Shown here: positions 1-9,481 of the stretch, piece after piece | Position numbering within the stretch: position 1 is the first letter of the stretch | How the letters are laid out: each line of letters starts with the position of its first letter | Assembly (NCBI GenBank): GCA_023427845.1 | Contig: JAEYZX010000178.1 | Location: forward strand, 1 to 28,214 | Direction: 5' to 3' | Source of the DNA: Bacteroidota bacterium | GTDB lineage: Bacteria; Bacteroidota; Bacteroidia; Flavobacteriales; Flavobacteriaceae | DNA: 28,214 bases | Made by a program: the position numbers and the translations under genes | The notes under the pieces: generated by a model | Databases searched by the model: none | What the model was told of the DNA's origin: nothing | The model's input: the letters and a program-made list of their open reading frames with translations, nothing else

Positions 1-1
1 A

Positions 2-1093
2 TCCACCACACCGGTAGTTGTCAGCCTGTCGCAAAAATCCGATGGCAATTATGTGGCGGGTAAAGTGCTTGCCTCAGGGAAAATCGGATTTGGCATCAAT
101 GCATACGATTCAAATAATTTTTCGTCAAACCGAAACGGAATTTACAAGGCGGAGGCTTTCCATAACGGCAATGTAGCATTTGGATATCAATTTGACCTTT
201 TTGCGTTTGATGAGTCGCGTTACCTGAATGCATTAATCGATTATTCGCGATACAAACAAATTTCTCAACGCGTACAAAAATTATTTATGAAACAGCCATT
301 TCCGTTAAGCATCATTCGCGCCAACGAAAATAACGGCATTGTGAATGTGGTACCGAATATTTCGAATGTATACCGTATTGAGGTATCCGATTTCAATAAT
401 AATAAAAGTATTATCTCGATACCAATCGAATATTCTGCGCTTCCTGCAAATACGACTCCCAAAGTCAGACAGGGCACCTATTTCATAAAATCGGACAAGG
501 ATTATAATTTTGAGAAAGACAACTTTTCAGTGTTTGTTCCGGCGGGCACATTCTACGAGGATTTCTATGTCGATTTTGATGCGAAGGACGGCCTGTATAC
601 ATTTGGAACCGACCATACTCCGGCGCATAAATATCTAACAGTTTCAATAAAAGATGACAGCATACCGGCAGATCTAGCCGACAAAACCTTTATTGTTTCG
701 GTCGACCGCAATCGCTTATCCTACCACGGTACAAAGAGAAAAGACAATGTTTACTCGGCGTCGACGCGAAACCTCGGAAAATACAAACTTGCCAATGATA
801 CGATCGCGCCAAAGATCAGAGCACCAAAAGGACTTGAGGGAAAGTGGGTCTCAAATTGGAAAACTCTTGATGTTACAATCAGTGATAACCTTTCGGGAAT
901 AAAGGACTTCGACGGATATATAAACGGGAAGTGGGTATTATTCGAATACGATTACAAAACCGCCAAGATTACTTACGATTTTGCAGACGGGATGACTGTT
1001 GACGGGCGAAATGAATTAAAAATCGTCGTTTCCGATAATGTGGGAAATTCTGCTATCTTTGAAACGCACTTTTTCAGAAGTCAGCAACCCTAA
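2..1093 (+). CDS. M23-family metallopeptidase, C-terminal part (5' end outside window)
   Basis: The reading frame is open from the first bases of the window, so the gene starts upstream; an internal GTG at 53 is not a credible start. What remains, about 363 codons, resembles the non-catalytic C-terminal region of the long flavobacterial M23 (lysostaphin/NlpD-type) peptidases: a beta-rich stretch read as GKIGFGINAYDS and FAFDESRYLNALIDY, then Ig-like modules ending in DNVGN and a short FFRSQ tail. In this family the zinc-binding HxxxD and HxH motifs lie in the N-terminal half, which is not in view, so activity cannot be judged. The likely role is cleavage of peptide cross-links in peptidoglycan in the periplasm. 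The next gene starts 11 nt after the stop, which suggests co-transcription. The family call rests on recognition of the C-terminal region only. Confidence 0.75.
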   Translation, partial: STTPVVVSLSQKSDGNYVAGKVLASGKIGFGINAYDSNNFSSNRNGIYKAEAFHNGNVAFGYQFDLFAFDESRYLNALIDYSRYKQISQRVQKLFMKQPFPLSIIRANENNGIVNVVPNISNVYRIEVSDFNNNKSIISIPIEYSALPANTTPKVRQGTYFIKSDKDYNFEKDNFSVFVPAGTFYEDFYVDFDAKDGLYTFGTDHTPAHKYLTVSIKDDSIPADLADKTFIVSVDRNRLSYHGTKRKDNVYSASTRNLGKYKLANDTIAPKIRAPKGLEGKWVSNWKTLDVTISDNLSGIKDFDGYINGKWVLFEYDYKTAKITYDFADGMTVDGRNELKIVVSDNVGNSAIFETHFFRSQQP

Positions 1094-1104
1094 ATAGACA
1101 ACAT

Positions 1105-3567
1105 TTGAAAGCACGCATTCTTTGTACGTTACTGGTCTTATTGTTTTTTGGTTTGACGGTTTCCGCGCAAACCGCCAGGGTCAAAGGGATTATACTTGAC
1201 GAAAACAGCAATCCGGTAGAAAATGTGACCGTTGCAGCAGGCGACCAATCGACCATTTCGAATGAAAATGGTTTTTATCTTCTTACGATTCCAGCCGGGC
1301 AGCCATTAGTTATCATCTATTCGCACGTTTCGCAAAAAAGCGTGACAGCAACCATAGAACTCAAACCTAACGAAGATTTTGAGTTTAATGTGGTAATGAC
1401 CAATTCTGCAGAACAAATGAGCGAAGTGGTCATCACCTCTCGAAACCGCAATAGGATCGAAGGCATTACAAGTATCGAACCTGCCGTAATCAGGCTTATT
1501 CCGGGAGCCAACGCCGGTGTAGAGAATATCCTCAAGACAATGCCGGGCGTGAATTCCAATAATGAACTCAGTACGCAGTATGCGGTTCGAGGTGGAAATT
1601 ATGACGAAAACCTTGTTTATGTAAACGAAATCGAAGTTTATCGTCCGTTCCTGATTCGATCAGGGCAGCAGGAAGGGGTGAGTTTTACGAATACCGACAT
1701 GGTGTCTAACGTCGATTTTTCCGCAGGTGGATTCCAGGCTAAATACGGTGACAAACTTTCTTCGGTTCTCGATATAACGTACCGGCGGCCTGTTGGATTT
1801 GCTGCTGCTGCCGAGGCAAGCCTTTTGGGTGGAAGCCTTGCGGTGGACCTTGCGTCCAAAAATCAAAAATGGACTGCAATTACCGGACTGCGATACCGTG
1901 ATAACAGTCTTTTGGTGAACAGCCAGGAAACCGAAACCAATTTCAGGCCGACTTTCGCCGATGTCCAAACGAACATTACTTTTAATCCGTCGTCGAAATG
2001 GGAACTGAGTTTTCTCGGAAATATCTCGCAAAACAAATACAACTACCAGCCTTTAACCCGTCAAACAAATTTTGGTACCATCGATGAACCGATCGCACTT
2101 CAGGTTTTTTATGAAGGTCAGGAAAAAGATCGGTATGAAACCTATTTTGGTGCGTTCAAAGCAGCTTATGATGTTTCTGAAAACACGACTTTGAAATTTA
2201 TCGCATCCGCTTATCACACGGTCGAACAAGAGTACTTTGATATTCTCGCGGCTTATTTTCTGGGCGAAGTCGATACCGATTTGGGTTCTGAAACTCTTGG
2301 CGATGTGAAGTTCAACCGTGCCATTGGAAGCCAGTTGAATCACGCGCGCAACGATCTTGACGCGCTGATCATAAATACCGAGATCAAAGGTTTCCACGAC
2401 CTAAAAGACAGCCAAACCCAAATTGAATGGGGTTTTAAATATACACGCGAAGACATCCGCGACAGGGTGGTGGAGTGGGAGGTAATCGATTCGGCGGGAT
2501 TTTCACTTAATCCGCCCACAATCGAGTTTCCGCAAAACAATCAGCCGTATGAGCCATATGTTGGCCCGCTTGTGCCGTATCAGAATGTACGTGCACTGAA
2601 TTTTGCAACAATCGACCGGCTTTCAGGATATCTGCAATGGAGCAGAAAAGGCACCCTGGGAAGCAGCCAAATCTGGATGAACGCCGGGATACGGGCGCAC
2701 AATTGGACTGTTGAAGGCGGGGATAACCAAACAACCTTTAGTCCGCGTGCCCAATTTTCAATCAAACCCGATTGGGAACGCGACATCGTTTTCAGGCTTT
2801 CGGGCGGATTGTATCATCAACCGCCGTCATATCGTGAACTTCGCGACCGTGATGGGATCGTTCAGCCCGACGTCAACGCTCAGCAGTCGGTGCATGTTGT
2901 TTTAGGCGGCGATTACAGCTTTAAAATGTGGGAGCGGCCGTTCCGGATAGTATCGGAACTGTACTATAAATCATTGTCTGATGTTAATACGTATACGCTT
3001 GATAATGTCAGGATCCGTTATGCGGCAAACAATAATGCCGAGGCTTATGCGCAGGGATTTGATTTTCGGCTGAACGGTCAGTTTGTGCCGGGTACTGAAT
3101 CGTGGTTTAGCTTCGGATATTTGAAAACTGAGGAGAACATCGACAATCAGGGCTTCATATCGCGTCCGACCGATCAACGTTTGAAATTCGGGATTTTATT
3201 CCAGGATTATATGCCTGCAATTCCAAACCTGAAGCTTTATCTGAACCTCGTTTACAACACGGGATTGCCTGGAGGTTCGCCTTCGTATGCCGATCCGTAT
3301 TTGTACCAAAGCCGCCTTCGCGATTACCGTCGGGCCGATGCAGGCTTCTCATACGTGCTGACCGAGAATAATGAGAATAGGGCAGAAGGGCATTGGCTCA
3401 AAAAATTTAAGGACTTATCGGTTGGTTTTGAGATTTTTAACTTGTTCAACAACCAAAATGCAATCACCAATACCTGGGTTCGCGATGTTTATACCAAAAA
3501 TCAGTATGGGATTCCAAATTATATGACTACCCGCGTATTCAATGTTAAATTGACTGCAAGGCTCTAA
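1105..3567 (+). CDS. TonB-dependent receptor with carboxypeptidase-like regulatory domain
   Basis: An 820-residue outer-membrane receptor. Residues 1-21 form a signal peptide ending in VSAQ. Residues about 24-105 form the carboxypeptidase D regulatory-like beta-sandwich common in Bacteroidota receptors (VKGIILDENSNPVENVTV). A plug domain follows (about 115-225, with PGVNSNNELSTQYAVRGGNYDENLVYVNEIEVYRP), then a 22-strand-type barrel to the C-terminus. It should import a ligand with energy from TonB/ExbBD; nothing in the sequence names the ligand. It is too short for SusC (about 1,000 residues) and no SusD gene follows. The start codon is TTG, chosen because it places the signal peptide at the N-terminus and no ATG fits. 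It lies 11 nt after the M23-type gene. Confidence 0.9.
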   Translation: MKARILCTLLVLLFFGLTVSAQTARVKGIILDENSNPVENVTVAAGDQSTISNENGFYLLTIPAGQPLVIIYSHVSQKSVTATIELKPNEDFEFNVVMTNSAEQMSEVVITSRNRNRIEGITSIEPAVIRLIPGANAGVENILKTMPGVNSNNELSTQYAVRGGNYDENLVYVNEIEVYRPFLIRSGQQEGVSFTNTDMVSNVDFSAGGFQAKYGDKLSSVLDITYRRPVGFAAAAEASLLGGSLAVDLASKNQKWTAITGLRYRDNSLLVNSQETETNFRPTFADVQTNITFNPSSKWELSFLGNISQNKYNYQPLTRQTNFGTIDEPIALQVFYEGQEKDRYETYFGAFKAAYDVSENTTLKFIASAYHTVEQEYFDILAAYFLGEVDTDLGSETLGDVKFNRAIGSQLNHARNDLDALIINTEIKGFHDLKDSQTQIEWGFKYTREDIRDRVVEWEVIDSAGFSLNPPTIEFPQNNQPYEPYVGPLVPYQNVRALNFATIDRLSGYLQWSRKGTLGSSQIWMNAGIRAHNWTVEGGDNQTTFSPRAQFSIKPDWERDIVFRLSGGLYHQPPSYRELRDRDGIVQPDVNAQQSVHVVLGGDYSFKMWERPFRIVSELYYKSLSDVNTYTLDNVRIRYAANNNAEAYAQGFDFRLNGQFVPGTESWFSFGYLKTEENIDNQGFISRPTDQRLKFGILFQDYMPAIPNLKLYLNLVYNTGLPGGSPSYADPYLYQSRLRDYRRADAGFSYVLTENNENRAEGHWLKKFKDLSVGFEIFNLFNNQNAITNTWVRDVYTKNQYGIPNYMTTRVFNVKLTARL

Positions 3568-3587
3568 TAATCCCTTATAAATTTCAT

Positions 3588-3595
3588 TATATTTG
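3588..3595 (+). promoter_or_regulatory. Putative promoter -7 box of the lipoprotein gene
   Basis: TATATTTG matches the Bacteroidota -7 consensus TAnnTTTG exactly and would start transcription near 3601, about 27 nt before the lipoprotein ATG. No TTG-type -33 element lies at the usual spacing, so this is a half-supported site. Confidence 0.4.
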
Positions 3596-3627
3596 GATAT
3601 TGCCTTATCTAATTAGATGCTGATGTT

Positions 3628-4335
3628 ATGAAGAAGTTTTCAATCCTTTTTGCCGGAATTATTTTAATCAGTGCTTCGGCTTGTAAAAATGAGGAGGCAG
3701 ATACTCCAAAAGTAATCTACAAACCTGCGAAGCCACAGACGGCAGTTAAGGAAGATGCGGCAGAAATTGAGGTTGCTGATTTACCGATACAAATTCCGGG
3801 AACCGATATGCTGATACATCCCATCGGAAACTATCGCGTAGACGGTAAACGAAAATCGGCTTATGGCTACGAAAAAGGAAGCTTTACAATTTCGAATTTC
3901 AGCGAATTTGAACTGACCGGATATCTTGAAAACATTAAATTCCAATCCATAACTTCCGATTCGATTACGGCGCTGACCGATAAACGGCTGCTGATCCAGA
4001 CTGCGACTTTCCTTCGATCGTCGCCCGATAAGCTGCGCCAGCAGATCGTAGTCTATACTTTGGCTGACGGCGATACGAATCAGGATGGAAAACTCGACGC
4101 AAATGACATCCGATCGCTTTACATAAGCGATATTTCAGGCAAGAATTTAACAAAAATATCACCTGAGCTTCACGAACTGATCGACTGGAACCTTGTTGAG
4201 CCAATTGGCCGTTTGTATTTCAGGACTATTGAGGATACGAACAAAAATGGTGAGTTTGACCGAAATGATTTACTTCATTATCATTTCATTAATCTTGGCG
4301 CCGACTGGACCGTGCAAACTTATGATCCTATATGA
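3628..4335 (+). CDS. Putative lipoprotein with two EF-hand/dockerin-like loops
   Basis: The 235-residue product starts with MKKFSILFAG, a hydrophobic stretch and a cysteine at residue 19 (SASAC), which fits a lipoprotein signal. The body contains two acidic 12-residue loops of the EF-hand/dockerin pattern: DTNQDGKLDAND at 149-160 and DTNKNGEFDRND at 203-214. Both have D at positions 1 and 9, G at position 6, and acidic or polar residues at the other ligand positions, so calcium binding is plausible. I do not recognise a named family for the rest, which looks like a single beta-rich domain. The gene follows the TonB-dependent receptor by 60 nt and may have its own promoter. A link to the receptor is possible from position only. 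It is convergent with the DUF3667 gene, 3 nt away. Confidence 0.75.
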   Translation: MKKFSILFAGIILISASACKNEEADTPKVIYKPAKPQTAVKEDAAEIEVADLPIQIPGTDMLIHPIGNYRVDGKRKSAYGYEKGSFTISNFSEFELTGYLENIKFQSITSDSITALTDKRLLIQTATFLRSSPDKLRQQIVVYTLADGDTNQDGKLDANDIRSLYISDISGKNLTKISPELHELIDWNLVEPIGRLYFRTIEDTNKNGEFDRNDLLHYHFINLGADWTVQTYDPI

Positions 4336-4338
4336 TAA

Positions 4339-5085
4339 TCATCTGGTGCTCATAATAAGAAAAATGGCATAAACAAGTCCGAATGCCATAGTCATAATTA
4401 TGGTGTAAAACACCAAAAGCAATAGCCGAAGAATGACTTTGTCGAGCGGCTTGTCTTTGAAAAATTGAGCAAACAGCCATCCTGTTGTCAGAAAGCTGAT
4501 TATTGTAATTATTCCGGAAACGACAAAAGAAAATACCGTTCCTGCTGCAAGTACCGATAGCGGAAACACTATTATTTGAATTGCGAGTCGCAATCCCGCT
4601 CCATATGCATTTATAACCAAATGTTCAAAATAGTTGTATTGCCAAACCCGAAAGGCAAGCCATGAGGCTAGCGCGGTAAATGGAAGAAACAACAGTTCTG
4701 CCAGTGAATAATGCCGGGCCATCCAATGCATCGCATCATGAACTGCTTCGTATTCCTTTCCCTGCGGGGTCACCACCTGAAGCGCATTGATATTGATTGC
4801 GTTCAAAAGAAATCCATATAAACCGGCAAGCACAAAAAGAAATAAAATGGGTTTATAATGCCTTACCCTTTTGCCTTCTACAAATTCACGCGTTGCATGG
4901 CCGGGCCTTGTGAACAATTCCTTTGTCGTATAAAAAAATCCATTGTTCAAATGAAATAAGGTGTACTTGGCTTCCTCCCTTAGATATTTGATGTCGATTT
5001 TTGAAGTTTTCGCTTTTTGTCCGCATTCTGGACAAAAATTTCCACTGAATTCATTCCCGCAGTTCTTGCAGCAAACAGTTTCCAT
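4339..5085 (-). CDS. DUF3667 zinc-ribbon membrane protein
   Basis: A 248-residue protein with an N-terminal zinc ribbon (CKNC at 6-9 and CPEC at 18-21), then the stretch HLNNGFFYTTKELFTRPGHATREFVEGKR, which is characteristic of DUF3667, then about four or five membrane segments starting with KPILFLFVLAGLYGFLL. DUF3667 proteins are common in Flavobacteriia and have no established function. The start is the ATG at 5085, immediately before the CxxC motif. Upstream on the coding strand lies a small perfect hairpin (5095-5110). The DUF2971 stop is 57 nt upstream, so read-through from that gene is possible. The gene ends 3 nt from the convergent lipoprotein gene, with no recognisable terminator between them. 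Confidence 0.85.
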   Translation of the reverse strand: METVCCKNCGNEFSGNFCPECGQKAKTSKIDIKYLREEAKYTLFHLNNGFFYTTKELFTRPGHATREFVEGKRVRHYKPILFLFVLAGLYGFLLNAININALQVVTPQGKEYEAVHDAMHWMARHYSLAELLFLPFTALASWLAFRVWQYNYFEHLVINAYGAGLRLAIQIIVFPLSVLAAGTVFSFVVSGIITIISFLTTGWLFAQFFKDKPLDKVILRLLLLVFYTIIMTMAFGLVYAIFLIMSTR

Positions 5086-5094
5086 ATTCAGGCG

Positions 5095-5110
5095 TTTAGC
5101 TATCGCTAAA
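5095..5110 (-). other. Short perfect hairpin upstream of the DUF3667 gene
   Basis: TTTAGC-TATC-GCTAAA is a 6-bp stem with a 4-nt loop, 10 nt before the DUF3667 start codon on the minus strand. It could affect translation initiation or be the end of a degraded repeat. There is no U-run, so it is not a terminator. Confidence 0.35.
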
Positions 5111-5142
5111 ATATAAAAAAGTTCGAATTATTGCGCTCAGTA

Positions 5143-5844
5143 TCAAATCATAATATCACTTTCGAGATCGGATTTTTCGGTATGGAAATCAAAGCCCAGT
5201 CGGCGCACCAATTCTATCACTAAATTCTTGTACCAGTTTTCCGATCTCGGATGGATGTAGATCTTTTCAATCAGGGTATTTAAATCGACGTCGATCTTAA
5301 TTCCATTATCGATTTGTACATCGTAATCGGATAAATCACACAGCACGCGGATTTCCTTTTCATAGATAAAACTTTTGCGTTTGAACAAGAACGGGAAAAA
5401 CGGATGCTCGAACGGAATGTATTCTTTCTTATAGTCGATATAGTTCACTTCGCCGATGAACTGCTCATACTTCTTTTCGGGTTCAAGCGCTTTTTGAAGC
5501 CGGCCAAGGGTCGATTGTATAGCAAGACCTTCATTTTTTTGGGTGAAAATCTGCCACATCGCAAACGATTCATATTCGTTCAGGTGCCAGCTGCTGATCA
5601 CAACACGCTCGCGGTGCGATTTATAGTATTGCAAAAACTCAGGATTATCGACCGACAATTTTCGGATTTCCTCAAACGTCGGTTCGCTGAACGTTCCCTC
5701 GTATTGGTCTTCGAACAAATCGGAGCGCGACATAAACAGTTTTCTGTACAACAAAATATCGACAAACTTCGACAAGTCGAGGTACTTCCAGATAATTGTA
5801 TCGGGATTTTGCGGAAGATTGATGTTCTTGTCGTTGATGTACAT
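5143..5844 (-). CDS. DUF2971 domain-containing protein
   Basis: A 233-residue soluble protein with the DUF2971 pattern: WKYLDLSKFVDILLYRKLFMSR near residue 24, FEDQYEGTF, then SSWHLNEYESFAMWQIF near residue 103, and an acidic/basic C-terminal part with YEKEIRVLCD. DUF2971 is widespread, often encoded near defence or toxin-like genes, and has no defined activity; nothing here shows such a setting. The ATG at 5844 lies 14 nt downstream of a predicted transcription start. The ABC exporter gene ends 59 nt upstream in the same direction, so the gene may be transcribed both from its own promoter and by read-through. Confidence 0.8.
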   Translation of the reverse strand: MYINDKNINLPQNPDTIIWKYLDLSKFVDILLYRKLFMSRSDLFEDQYEGTFSEPTFEEIRKLSVDNPEFLQYYKSHRERVVISSWHLNEYESFAMWQIFTQKNEGLAIQSTLGRLQKALEPEKKYEQFIGEVNYIDYKKEYIPFEHPFFPFLFKRKSFIYEKEIRVLCDLSDYDVQIDNGIKIDVDLNTLIEKIYIHPRSENWYKNLVIELVRRLGFDFHTEKSDLESDIMI

Positions 5845-5864
5845 TAGTTATTTTTTGATCGTTC

Positions 5865-5872
5865 CAAAAGTA
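5865..5872 (-). promoter_or_regulatory. Putative -7 box of the DUF2971 gene
   Basis: On the minus strand the sequence is TACTTTTG, an exact TAnnTTTG match 20 nt before the DUF2971 ATG. No matching -33 element is evident at 17-23 nt. Confidence 0.35.
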
Positions 5873-5903
5873 TCGGAAAAACGCAATGTTTTTCTTTTAC
5901 GGA

Positions 5904-7733
5904 TTATTCAAAAGATTGCATCATTACAAGTTTTCGGTAAACGCCGTCATGCGCAATCAGTTCGTCATGCCGGCCTTGTTCGACGATTTGACCGCGTTGC
6001 ATCACCACGATTTTGTCGGCTTTCTGGATGGTCGACAGTCGGTGTGCGATCACGATCGATGTCCGGTTCATCATCATGTTCTCGAGCGCCTGTTGCACAA
6101 GCCGTTCACTCTCGGTATCCAATGCCGATGTTGCCTCGTCGAGGATCATGATCGGTGGATTTTTCAAGACTGCGCGCGCAATGCTCAGTCGTTGTTTCTG
6201 CCCGCCGGAAAGTTTGTTTCCGCTATCGCCAATATTGGTTTCGATTCCGAGTGGCAGTTCCTTTACGAACTCGTACGCATTTGCGATTTTAAGTGCGTCG
6301 ATTATTTCTTCATCGGTCGCGTCGAGTTTGCCCAATGAAACGTTGGTTCTGATGGTGTCGTTAAACAATATGCTGTCTTGCGTCACCAAGCCCATGAGCC
6401 CGCGGAGGGAATGCATATCGAGGTCACGGATATCGGTGCCATCGATTGATATGCTGCCATCATTGACGTCGTAAAAACGCGTCAGAAGGTTCGCAATCGT
6501 ACTTTTCCCGCTACCGGATTGCCCAACGAGTGCAACCGTCTGGCCTTTGCGTATGTCGAGCGAGAAATCCTTTAAAACAATCTCCGATCCATAACTGAAA
6601 TTGACGTTCTTGATCGAAATATTGTTGTCGAAATCTGCTTTTTTCACTGCACCGGGTTTGGTCGTGATCGGATTCCGTTCTTCGAGAATTTGAAGAACGC
6701 GTTCGGCCGCGGCATTTCCTTTTTTGACGCTATATGATGCCTTTGAGATCGCCTTCGCGGGTGTAAGGATATTGTAGGCCAATCCCATGTAAACGATGAA
6801 TGCGGCGCCTGAGAGACTTTGTTCAATCAGCACCATTTGACCGCCATACCAAAGCAGAACTGCAATCACGACAATTCCGAGAAACTCGCTCATTGGCGAG
6901 GAAAGGTTTTGTTTGTTAAGTATTCTGTTCGAAAGGCGGTAAAAGCGGTTGGTGGAGGTTTGGAATTTATTGTTGAAATAGGCTTCGGAATTAAAACCCT
7001 TTATGACTTTAAGTCCGCCAAGCGTTTCTTCGATCACCGACAAAAAGTATCCCTGTTCACGTTGGGCGCGATCGGATTTTTTCTTCAGCGATTTTCCGAT
7101 CAAAGAAATGATGTATCCTGCAATTGGGATGAAGATAAACACGAAAAGCGTCAGTTTCACGCTTATCGTGAACATTGTTATGATCGTAAAAAGTATAGTA
7201 AGCGGTTCACGGACGATTAGTTCCAGGATCGATAAAAAGGAATGTTGGATTTCAACTACATCGGAAGAAATCCGTGCAATCACATCGCCTTTGCGTTTTT
7301 CGGAAAAGAACGATAGCGGGAGATCGACCGTCTTCTTGTACATTTCATTGCGGATGTCTTTCAGGACGCCATTCCGCAGGAACGTAATAAAATACATCGC
7401 CCAATAATTAAAAAGGTTTTTTAGGAGGAACATCGAGATGATTACTCCGATCATTATGGTCAATGTATACATCGAACCGTGTTCGGCAGTCGTATTTGAA
7501 ATGAAATACGCCATCGAATCCTCAAAATAACTTCCAAGATTCACGATTCCGGCGTATTCCGGCTTTGTAACCACACGGTCCACGTCTTTAAACAATACCG
7601 TCATCATTGGCATAAGGGCCACGAATGATAGCGCGCTGAAGATTGCATACAGGATGTTGAAGAAAATATTCAGGTACGCATATCTTTTATACGGCAACGC
7701 AAACCGGAAAATCTTTCTAAAGTATTGAGTCAT
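5904..7733 (-). CDS. MsbA-like ABC exporter (fused permease and ATPase)
   Basis: A 609-residue half-transporter of the type that works as a homodimer. An N-terminal membrane domain with six predicted helices (about residues 20-330) is followed by a complete nucleotide-binding domain: Walker A GQSGSGKS at 404-411, Q-loop Q452, signature LSGGQ at 508-512, Walker B IMILDE at 528-533 and H-loop H564. All key residues are present, so it should be an active ATPase. The family moves lipids, lipid-linked glycans or drugs from the inner to the outer leaflet; the MsbA-like layout and the glycosyltransferase and sugar-mutase neighbours favour a glycolipid or lipid substrate. The ATG overlaps the stop of the mutase gene by one base (TAATG), which implies translational coupling. 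Confidence 0.9.
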   Translation of the reverse strand: MTQYFRKIFRFALPYKRYAYLNIFFNILYAIFSALSFVALMPMMTVLFKDVDRVVTKPEYAGIVNLGSYFEDSMAYFISNTTAEHGSMYTLTIMIGVIISMFLLKNLFNYWAMYFITFLRNGVLKDIRNEMYKKTVDLPLSFFSEKRKGDVIARISSDVVEIQHSFLSILELIVREPLTILFTIITMFTISVKLTLFVFIFIPIAGYIISLIGKSLKKKSDRAQREQGYFLSVIEETLGGLKVIKGFNSEAYFNNKFQTSTNRFYRLSNRILNKQNLSSPMSEFLGIVVIAVLLWYGGQMVLIEQSLSGAAFIVYMGLAYNILTPAKAISKASYSVKKGNAAAERVLQILEERNPITTKPGAVKKADFDNNISIKNVNFSYGSEIVLKDFSLDIRKGQTVALVGQSGSGKSTIANLLTRFYDVNDGSISIDGTDIRDLDMHSLRGLMGLVTQDSILFNDTIRTNVSLGKLDATDEEIIDALKIANAYEFVKELPLGIETNIGDSGNKLSGGQKQRLSIARAVLKNPPIMILDEATSALDTESERLVQQALENMMMNRTSIVIAHRLSTIQKADKIVVMQRGQIVEQGRHDELIAHDGVYRKLVMMQSFE

Positions 7734-9460
7734 TAAATGATTTTGAAATCCGTCAGGATGTTTTTTATTTTTTCGTCCAAGTAAGCCTCAGTTTCATGGA
7801 CGCTTTCGATATCGTCCAGTGTAGTATTGACACTTACATAAAACTTTATTTTCGGTTCGGTTCCGCTTGGTCGCGCCGCAATTTTCGATCCGTCTTCAAG
7901 ATAATAGATCAGCACATTCGATTTGGGAATCGTCATTGTTTCAATTTCGCCCGACATCAGGTTTTTGGCCGCACCCGATTGATAATCCTCGACCATCACC
8001 ACGCGTTGTCCGTTGATTTCAGTATGCGGATTCTCACGCAAATCGACCATCATCTGCGTAATTTCAAGCGCGCCTTCGATGCCTTTCTTGGTAAGTGACA
8101 CCAGCGATTCCTTATAAAATCCGTGCTCGACAAATAGTTTCAGCAGTTCGCGGTATACAGAACTCCCCGCAGCTTTTGCCTGTGCCGCCAATTCGCAGAT
8201 CAGCAATGTGGAACCAACAGCATCTTTGTCGCGCACCGCATCCCCAACCATATATCCGAAACTTTCCTCGCCACCGCCAATAAATTCAAGTTCGGGAAAA
8301 TCGGCAATGAATTTTGCAATCCATTTAAAACCGGTCAGGCCCACCTTACATTGTACGTTGTAGGCCGTTGCAAGTTCGAGCATCATTGGCGTAGAAACGA
8401 TTGTCGATCCGATAAATTGTTTGCCGTCGAGTTTGTCTCTTTTGCGCCATTGCTCAAGCAGGAAGTGCGTCATCAGTACCATAGTTTGGTTTCCGTTCAG
8501 CAGCATCATTTTGCCTTCATCATTCCGGACAGCAACACCAAGCCGGTCTGAATCCGGATCGGTGCCGATTACAATATCGGCGTCCATTTTTTCGGCCAGC
8601 GCCAATGCCATCGTAAGCGCTTCCGGTTCTTCGGGATTGGGTGATTTAACCGTTGGAAAATCGCCATTGGGTTGCGATTGCTCGTGAACTAAATGAACAT
8701 TGTTGTAACCCGCGCGCTGTAGCATTTCGGGAACTATTTTGATCGACGTCCCATGAAGGGAAGTGAATACTATGGCAAGATCGTCCTTTGCGGAAGCCGG
8801 AGTATTGAAACTTGCGTTACGGATCGTAGATTCTATGAATGCGTCGTCTATTTCTTTGTCGATGTATTGTATGAGACTGTCATTTGCCAAAAATCTGATT
8901 TCATCGTATTTAACAGCCTCAATGAATTTAATGATTTCACCGTCCTGTGGAGGCACAAGCTGGCCGCCATCTTCCCAATACACTTTGTAACCATTGTATT
9001 CAGGCGGATTGTGTGATGCGGTCAGTACGATTCCGGCCTGGCAGTTCAATTTTCTGACGGCGAACGAAAGCTCGGGCGTTGGCCGCATTTCCGAAAAAAG
9101 ATAGACTTTGATTCCGTTTGCCGAAAAAACATCGGCCACGACTTTAGCAAGCGTGTTGCTGTTGTGCCTGCAGTCATACGCAATTGCAACGCTGAGTTCG
9201 CGTCCTTGAAAAACCGAATGCATGTAGTTCGATAATCCCTGGGTATTTTTTCCAAGTGTGTATTTGTTGATCCGGTTGGTTCCCACGCCCATGATACCGC
9301 GCATCCCGCCGGTACCGAACTCGAGATTTTTATAAAAACTTTCCTCAAGTTCCTTGGGCGATGAAGTCATCATTTCGATAATCGTTTCCTGTGTCTGACT
9401 GTCAAATGTTGGGGTTAGCCATTCATTTACCGCATCTAATATATGTTGTTCTATATGCAT
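7733..9460 (-). CDS. Phospho-sugar mutase (phosphoglucomutase/phosphomannomutase, alpha-D-phosphohexomutase family)
   Basis: A 575-residue cytoplasmic enzyme that shifts phosphate between C6 and C1 of a hexose phosphate. All four signature sites are visible: the catalytic serine loop TASHNP at 147-152 (Ser149), the Mg-binding loop DPDSDR at 301-306, the sugar-specificity loop GGGEES at 395-400, and the phosphate-binding loop RPSGTEPK at 530-537. The GEES version of the sugar loop is the one found in glucose- and mannose-phosphate mutases, so glucose-1-P or mannose-1-P is the likely product, feeding nucleotide-sugar synthesis. Length and order match the long Bacteroidota/Firmicutes mutases. 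It lies 21 nt after the glycosyltransferase gene and overlaps the ABC exporter gene, as expected for an operon. Confidence 0.93.
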   Translation of the reverse strand: MHIEQHILDAVNEWLTPTFDSQTQETIIEMMTSSPKELEESFYKNLEFGTGGMRGIMGVGTNRINKYTLGKNTQGLSNYMHSVFQGRELSVAIAYDCRHNSNTLAKVVADVFSANGIKVYLFSEMRPTPELSFAVRKLNCQAGIVLTASHNPPEYNGYKVYWEDGGQLVPPQDGEIIKFIEAVKYDEIRFLANDSLIQYIDKEIDDAFIESTIRNASFNTPASAKDDLAIVFTSLHGTSIKIVPEMLQRAGYNNVHLVHEQSQPNGDFPTVKSPNPEEPEALTMALALAEKMDADIVIGTDPDSDRLGVAVRNDEGKMMLLNGNQTMVLMTHFLLEQWRKRDKLDGKQFIGSTIVSTPMMLELATAYNVQCKVGLTGFKWIAKFIADFPELEFIGGGEESFGYMVGDAVRDKDAVGSTLLICELAAQAKAAGSSVYRELLKLFVEHGFYKESLVSLTKKGIEGALEITQMMVDLRENPHTEINGQRVVMVEDYQSGAAKNLMSGEIETMTIPKSNVLIYYLEDGSKIAARPSGTEPKIKFYVSVNTTLDDIESVHETEAYLDEKIKNILTDFKII

Positions 9461-9481
9461 ATTATAACATTAAAAAGTAAA

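Noticed and set aside
1105..3567. SusC-type polysaccharide receptor
   Set aside because: At 820 residues it is too short, lacks SusC signature blocks and is not followed by a SusD gene.
5819..7407. Several plus-strand ORFs of 110-153 codons opposite the ABC exporter gene
   Set aside because: They are antisense shadows of a gene with all ABC motifs intact; none shows a signal or domain.
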